Below are positions 57,978 through 64,000 of a stretch of 64,000 nt of DNA, piece after piece. Every line of letters begins with the position of its first letter. Within the stretch, counting starts at the first letter, position 1. The notes under the pieces were generated by a model. That model saw only the letters and a list, made by a program, of their open reading frames with translations. It made no database searches and was not told the DNA's origin. This DNA comes from Mesodorylaimus sp. YZB2_4 (taxonomy: Eukaryota > Nematoda > Enoplea > Dorylaimida > Dorylaimidae), in contig JASANH010001202.1 of the NCBI GenBank assembly GCA_030248295.1, positions 124,001 to 188,000 of the forward strand, read 5' to 3'. Made by a program: the position numbers and the translations under genes.

Positions 57978-58110
57978 AGACTGCAGTGACAGGTCGGCGA
58001 TTTATGGTTTTTACAAACTGACGTCCGTGGATGGGAATTGAACCCTCGTTGAGCCCAGTCGTTGCCCATCAAGGAGTAGCGGAATGGCGCAACATTTTCG
58101 GCTTTGCAGC
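57978..58110 (-). mobile_element. tRNA-derived SINE, family 2 (partial)
   Basis: On the minus strand, GGGTTCAATTCCCATCCACG, GACGTCAGTTTGTAAAAACC and ATAAATCGCCGACC parallel the family 2 B-box and body. Confidence 0.6.
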
Positions 58111-58306
58111 CAGTAACCTGTAGTATCTGCATTCTTATAGCTTTATTTTCTACGAGACTAAGTGGAGTAAGACTGTTAGGCGAAATTACAAATCGACGGC
58201 ACATTATCACTTATCTTAGAGATTGATCCAAGGATTCTTTTAAGCCCCTGAATCTTTAGAGTGTCACAGCGATGTGGTGCTTGACCTTTCCAGGACATCT
58301 GACCTT

Positions 58307-60145
58307 TCAGCTAGCTGGCGCCTTACGCTTATTTTCATACCCGACTGCGAGCACTACCATGCTGGCCACTGCTATCGCTGCTAACAATAAGTGCAAGGTC
58401 ATGATCATTTTCACAGCATGTTTTTTCCAAAAACTTTCACGAATATTGATATCTTCACGATATTGACGCCAGAGTTTGGAAAATCATGAACAGAAAGAAA
58501 ATGCCTGAAATATAGACTGGTGCCATTGAGCATCTGCTGAAGTAGCCTAAAATCTGCCTGGCCATGCCTGCGTGAGGCTTACCAAGCAACAAAACGTGCC
58601 AAGCGCCTTCAAATGTCTGGTCGGCCACCGTCAACATCAGCACACCCAACGACAACAATGTAGTCTGACCCAACGAGGAGAAGTCCAGCTCGCCATTATC
58701 GGAACAGACTGAACGTGTTCAGGACGCAGATGGTAACAGTGGGAATGAAGAGGTTGACGACGTAGTAGAGAGAGCGACGTTGCGCTGAGATATTAAGACC
58801 AGCCTAACTCAAACCATGGTATGGTATATTGTTGTGGGAGAGGGAAGACCGTCGTCTGCTCCAGTGTCCACTCTCCTCCTTCAATACACGAGCTCGAGTC
58901 ATGGCATTCCGCATCGTCTCCAGTTGTTCGTCCTACAGAAAGGTAGAATTTGTTGAAGAGACTTTCCCTTCTCAGCACATTGCACGATTGTGAAGCACCT
59001 ATCTGGCGAGCACCATGTGTCGAGCTCGATAACCTCTTCAGACGCGACACTGTTACCGCAGGGCGTTTCGAAAGGCCCTTTGCGACTTACAGGTTTCCCT
59101 GATCTGACACGTATTAGTGCGAGAGACCCTCCCCACGTCATATCGACATATGTATACTATCATCTGTATACAGCATGTTTCATGTGTGCACGCTTTGCCA
59201 TTTTCCTTTCAAAGGTGACTGCGCGGCCGCGAACACGTCCATTCACAGTATTTGTGCATTAGTTTCGGGAGAGTATGTACTATGTAAAATTTAAAAAGAT
59301 ACAGAAGTGATCACCTCCGTGTCTTCTAGCATGTCTGCAGGCTGTGGGTTCATCCTGCAATTGCGCAATACCCAAAAATGTCTGATAAGCATAGTCTTGA
59401 AAAGACAAACAACCAATTTTTGTCACCACTTCTTTCCTACCTCTCAAAAGTGAATTTTGGTCTTTTCTGTTCATCTTACTTTCTTTTGCTAAGCGAAGGA
59501 AAGTCGGGCTGTAACGGGACAAAATCTTGGCTGCCCTAGAGCTACGTCATTGTGAAACTTGAGGTCACACATTCCTGGCCTGCTGTGAGAGCCTGCGTAC
59601 GCACAAGGTGCATCGGAGGACGCAATAGATGTGAGCTTGGCAGGACTATTCTGCATGCACCATAAAGCATCCGCACTTTTTGGTACAGTATTCTTACATT
59701 CATGGAATCAGGGTAGCAGTATCCAACTCGTAATAAGTGTTAATGAGACGTCAAACCGACGGGTTGCTCCCGCTATGCCTCCAACTGTAGTGCGTACCTG
59801 TGCAGGGTTTTGTCATCTGGGCCTGCCTTGCACCTACTGTGTCCACTGGTTATACCAGTTATCAAAGGTTAGTTGGGCTGATAGATAAAAGTGTGCCCTT
59901 GGTCAGGGTCGGGCTGTACTTCTTCCAGGTGCAGTGCGAATAAAGACTGTGTACACCGCCGCCTAACATGTGTGCTCTTGGCACGCAACTTTACCTGCCA
60001 CGCCAACAATTCGAAACAGTGCGAATGAAACTGTAACATGTAAGAGTAGTGTCTCGCCGTGTTTTATGAAGCCCGGTCGTATTGTTTTGTCGTAGGATGA
60101 ATCCTTTACAGTTAAACCACAGGCAAAGTTGGTAAACCTTTAACC
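58307..60145 (-). pseudogene. Cys-loop channel pseudogene (member G)
   Basis: Recognisable minus-strand pieces, in order, are: an exon 2 relic at about 60145-59998 (KDSSYDKTIRPGFIKHG, VSFALFRIVGV); the start of exon 3 at 58932 (DEQLETM), which runs straight into mid exon 4 (IEGGEWTLEQTTVF); M1 (YYVVNLFIPTVTICVLNTF); a deletion that removes the M1-M2 linker and shifts frame; M2 (MGQTTLLSLGVLMLTVADQT); and M3 cut after IFFLFMIFQTLA. After another deletion come M4 (HLLLAAIAVASMVVLAVGY) and a TGA at 58307. The whole Cys-loop is missing. The family's extra Cys before QRR is also lost (GLNISAQRR). Several independent deletions make this a clear pseudogene. Confidence 0.8.
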
Positions 60146-60886
60146 TTCAATTGGGCACGACTCCGTGAACTGCCGTGAGATGCAAACACTTACCCGCTAA
60201 ATATACTGTATGCTGCAACAAGTCCAAAAATGAAACAGGACAACCGAAAAGTAACACCTTCGTCCTTTCATCTCGCCAGCTACAGAACGCTGCAAAAAGC
60301 CAAACTGCAATTTTCTTTTCTGATCTACAGGCAGAATACTGACAAGCCATCATCATATTGGGTCAAAGCCCGAATATGATGAAGATTGAAAAGGCTTCGA
60401 AGCATATGCAGTATTTGTGCAATGGAACTGACATAAATTAGCAAATCAGCAATGAGCATTTAGCAATGAGCTTTTGAAGAAATTGGACAGTTGTTGGAGC
60501 CAATATTGTTATTGAGTTAGTTATTGGCAATATGCAAAATTAGCAATATAAAAGGACTGTGGGTATTCATGCATGAAAGAAGATCTTTGCGGGCAGCCAG
60601 GGTTTGTAAATTGGTAAATGCGCTGTATTTACAAGAGTAACTTGTGGGGGCTTATCCGAGGAAGAAATATTTGAGAAGCGTGGTCTTACATTGATCATGT
60701 AAAACACAGTGATTTCGTGATTGCAGTGTTAGTAAGCAAACTGTTTTCAAACCACGAGCCTACTGTATTTGCCGCGCATCGCACTAACGTAGATACTGGT
60801 AATAAATATTAGATCAATGAATGATCATAGGATCATGAGGATTATGGAGCTCATGAGAGCATGGTCTCGCCAAAAGAGCGAAGTTG
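60146..60886. other. Intergenic, no supported gene
   Basis: The stretch between the pseudogene G relic and the 3' end of member H. AT-rich; nothing recognised. Confidence 0.35.
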
Positions 60887-62784
60887 TTATTGCAAATCAG
60901 GCTTATGCTTCCCTGCAAAAACCCCATTGCCGTATCCCACAGCGAATATGACTGCACTGGCCAGCAAAATCAGCATTAAGTGCAATACCATGTTCATCTT
61001 CGCAGCATATTTTTGCCAGAACCTTGATCGGCGATTGGAATTGAGATGAGCACCGTCTGATGGCATTTTGCGTTTGAGCCATTTTTTCAAATAAACTGCT
61101 GTCAATGCTGCCAAAACGGTTTGAAAAATCATGACCAGAAAGAAATTGCCTAGAAAGCAAATTAATGACGTGACATTGTCTTATTGTGCCAGCCAAGTCA
61201 ATTTTTATATCTGCATTCCACGTCCCCACCAAGGGCCAAGTAACCCGCGACTTACCTAGCAGAGACACCTGACCAGCTCCTTTAGGTGTTTGGTCAGCCA
61301 CAGTCAACATGAGGACTCCTAACGAAAGCAGCGTTGTCTGTCCCAGAGAGGCAAAATCCAACTCGCTCTGATCAGCGTCGACGCTGGCGAATAAACTGAT
61401 CGTGTTCAAGACGCAGATGGTGATGGTGGGGATGAAGAGGTTGATGACATAGTACAGTGGTCGTCGAAGAACTGTTATTTCTAAACAAATTCTACCAAAA
61501 TTGTGCGGGTCATGTGGCCTGTATGCAGTTGAGATGTTCTCCAATTTCCACGCTCCGCCGTCGATAAAACGAGTTAGGTTTACAGTGCCGCTAACAAAGA
61601 CAAAGTCTCGTGCAGTGTATTGCCTAGCAGTAATGCACATCCGGCAGCGTTGCCGATCAAATGGAAAATATGCCATGTCGAACGCGCAACGGTCTTGTAG
61701 GAAAGCATAAGTGAGAGTGGTGACGAGCGACCCCTCGTCCTTTCCATGCTCCATTGAAACTGTTGCATGAAACGTGTCTGCTTTGTCCTCCGCGTTAAAA
61801 ATGAATCTGAAACACTAGTCAATGAACAGATGCTTTCATTGCTTTCATGCTCTAGTGCCTCTCAGCACCCATAGCGTAAGTATTTACTTGGGAGCAAAGT
61901 ACATAAGTTAGTGATATGAGATATGCGATATGAGAAGTAAAGCAAGCAAAAAAACTTACATGTTTGGCCAATAGGGCTTTGGCGTCCATATGCGATCTGA
62001 CTCCGTCAGGAAAAACGTCATGTTTCCGTAATCATCTGGATTCCACACAAGTCTATCGTCCCGCCATGTTTGCTCTATGTTCACTACCATTGACAGAGTC
62101 TCTAGCTGTTCATCCTGCCAAAGTGAAAACTATTGGCCTCTATATTGTACCTCACTGTCTTCGTAACTTAGGGCGCTTCTGATTCAAAATTGTTGCAGCC
62201 TGACTGCTCAATATGTACACTGGCGGTATTGTGGCGGAAATACTCGATCCTCGTCTGGCAATCGATCCTCACGATTGCCAGACGAGCTCTACAGTACAGT
62301 ATGGAAGATTTCGAAGGGTTCGACCCCATGGGGACATAGTTATAGAAGAGGGATACGAGTGAGATTTACAGTGCCCTACCTAGTGTAGTACAATGCAATA
62401 GGCGTGGACTAGCTCCCACGCCTATCACACTCTGACCAGAATTGTGGCCTATTCTGTATTGCCACAACTTGATGTCAATGCACAAGGTATCTGATACGCG
62501 GGCTCAGTAGTCGAACTGTACTTACCACGTCAACAATTCGATAAGGGGAAAGGGCAACTGACACGACCAGTGGCAGCTTTATCCCATCCTTCACCTGACC
62601 TGGTCGTACGCCTTTATCGTAGGTCGAATTTTTAAACAAATAGTCGAGAAGTCTTTTTTCGGGATCGCTTGTGCCTGAATGATACCATGACGCGTATGTC
62701 TTTAGGCCCAACAGGAAAAACTCGCTTACCTATCATACCAAAGGGAAAAAAATTTATCAAAATGAAAATGATCAAATTATGCAT
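60887..62784 (-). CDS. Cys-loop ligand-gated cation channel (member H), intact, 390 aa
   Basis: Exons on the minus strand are 62784-62730 (signal peptide MHNLIIFILINFFPFG), 62674-62526, 62114-61960, 61806-61256 and 61149-60887 (391 codons with the stop). The ligand-binding domain has NSTYDKGVRPGQVKDG, DEQLETLSMVVNIEQTW and the Cys-loop (C-AFDMAYFPFDRQR-C then RMC). It ends with FIDGGAWKLENIS, where Ala replaces the family Glu, and ICLEITVLRR. M1, M2 (ASLGQTTLLSLGVLML), M3, a short loop and M4 (HLMLILLASAVIFAVGY) follow. The intron positions match the other members. It is transcribed leftward, toward pseudogene G. Confidence 0.88.
62250..62286. repeat. Perfect 15-bp hairpin in intron 2 of member H
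   Basis: Arms CTCGTCTGGCAATCG and the exact complement with a 7-nt loop (ATCCTCA). Confidence 0.75.
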
Positions 62785-63766
62785 TTTTCAGCCTTCAACA
62801 AATCTTTGGCGTGGCGTTGAAAATACACATAGTACCATGCCCGCTGGTCACGCTACCCTGAAGACGTACATATTTGAATGCGCGATTTTCTCTTTCACCA
62901 AATGGCCAAAGGGCAGCTCATAATTCGAATGCTATGTACTATCACTGAAGTTCTATTCACGATCAGGTGCCGGTGCATTGAGTGAAAACAATAATGAGTT
63001 CATCATGGGATGCATTTCAAATAAAGATAAGCTTGGTTAAACAAATTTTGTTAATGGACCTCTATATCGATCGTAGTTATCATTTCAGCAAGAACGATTA
63101 CCCTCGGACACATTGCAACCAAAAGAGGATGACAGTTTAGTGCGGCAGACTGCTAGTAATTCTCGTGATATCGGTCCTTTTCTGCTTACCAATCGAAGCC
63201 CACCAGGTCAGTCCAGCACAGAAGTGAGTGAACTGTTGTGCCTCTCACAAGGGGTCATCGCCAAACGTTAGATCGAAATTGACAAAACCTATTTATTCCT
63301 AGTGCGATAGAAAGCTGTGGAAAATATTGGATCTATCTTGCAAGCTGATGAGCAGCTACTAGCGCCTACATCCACTCGATTTTCGACTTTTTGTGTTTTT
63401 ATTGTGGACTTTTTGTGGGTGAGCTCGAGTGTTAACGGTCGGCGACATATAGCCTTTTGCAAGGCGAAATTTGGCCTTCCTTTTCTAATAAATACAGGAA
63501 AACAGTAAATCAGCGCGAGTGTGAAGAGGAAATCTTGACTGTGGCTTGCACCCAGTTCAAAGAGCTCTTTTTTACTGCTGTGAAATCGCATGTTAACAGT
63601 TTCTCTCGCGATCCATTAGCATGCCGTCTGATAATCCGTAATCTTAGCTCTTACGTCCTTGGAGTATTTGCTCGGATATGAGATGTAGCAATAGCAACTA
63701 CTTTTACTTTTTATCCGCGTCGACACATTCTGATGGCAAGTAACTATGCACTCTTATATCTGCACT
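62785..63766. other. Intergenic between Cys-loop members H and I
   Basis: No exon recognised. It should contain the promoter of H and the 3' flank of I. Confidence 0.35.
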
Positions 63767-64000
63767 TCAGCTTGCACTGGTCTTGTGCCTGCTCGCATAC
63801 CCTTCAGCGAACACAATCGCAGTGATCAGTGATATCAAGGTCAAGTGAAGGCCCATGCAAAGCTTCACAATGTTTTTCTTCCACCAGTTCACAGGAGCGG
63901 GTTTGATGGTGACGATGGGCGAGAACGGTGATGTATGCACTTGCTGACTACGTTTATGATGCTTCTTCAAATAGACTGCCGTCAAAGCCGCCAGGAGTGT
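63767..64000 (-). CDS. Cys-loop cation channel (member I), last exon, cut by the window edge
   Basis: The minus strand encodes the end of M3 (TLLAALTAVYLKKHHK), the loop (SPFSPIVTIKPAPVNWWKK), M4 (GLHLTLISLITAIVFAEGY) and the stop at 63767. It differs from the last exon of member F by only a handful of bases, so the two are a recent duplicate pair in inverted orientation. One change puts Glu in M4 (VFAEGY for VFAVGY), which is unusual inside a membrane helix. The rest of the gene lies beyond 64000. Confidence 0.85.
   Translation of the reverse strand, partial: TLLAALTAVYLKKHHKRSQQVHTSPFSPIVTIKPAPVNWWKKNIVKLCMGLHLTLISLITAIVFAEGYASRHKTSAS

Overview
The window is animal genomic DNA with compact, multi-exon genes. 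Introns are GT-AG, often about 50 nt, with T-rich acceptors of the TTTTTAG or TTTTCAG kind. tRNA-derived SINEs are abundant, there are pieces of LINE and Ty3/gypsy elements, and the gene set is bilaterian: an IQSEC ArfGEF, Vasa, an ionotropic glutamate receptor remnant, an LRR-Ig-FN3 receptor, an MSP-domain tail-anchored protein and Cys-loop ion channels. The short introns, a GLH-like Vasa with six CCHC knuckles, the expanded Cys-loop family, long poly-C/poly-G tracts and the enriched heptamer TACTGTA all fit a nematode or close ecdysozoan relative. That placement is an inference; no rRNA or mitochondrial marker is present.

Layout. 1-1012 (minus): IQ-motif exon of an IQSEC/Schizo ArfGEF running off the left edge. 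1.0-10.8 kb: gene-poor, with SINEs. 10.9-15.5 kb (plus): two Cys-loop channel genes, both with disruptions, separated by a dead LINE reverse transcriptase. 16.6-18.3 kb: gypsy integrase relic and SINEs. 19.3-25.9 kb (minus): a single-pass membrane protein with a Pro/Ala/Lys repeat tail, an acidic three-exon gene, and a nuclear protein with a matrin (MH3) type zinc finger. 27.1-30.5 kb (plus): Vasa. 30.8-31.5 kb (minus): small multipass membrane protein. 34-37 kb: a possible orphan exon and a 24-copy 47-bp minisatellite. 37.7-38.2 kb: inverted-repeat element. 40.6-42.3 kb (plus): decayed iGluR and an MSP-domain protein. 46.9-49.7 kb (plus): TATA promoter and an LRR-Ig-FN3 receptor. 50.7-64 kb: a second Cys-loop cluster with three intact genes, one pseudogene and one gene cut by the right edge.

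The most interesting system is the Cys-loop family. Seven members lie in the window, mostly sharing one five-exon plan (exon 3 is 155 nt in all five members where it is complete). All have a short M3-M4 loop and an acidic -1' pore residue, so they should pass cations. They lack the vicinal Cys pair and most of the aromatic box used for acetylcholine, and share two extra cysteines predicted to lie on adjacent strands. They look like a young, turning-over family of orphan cation channels.

Gene models were assembled by hand from splice sites and reading-frame continuity. No alignment or expression data were available.
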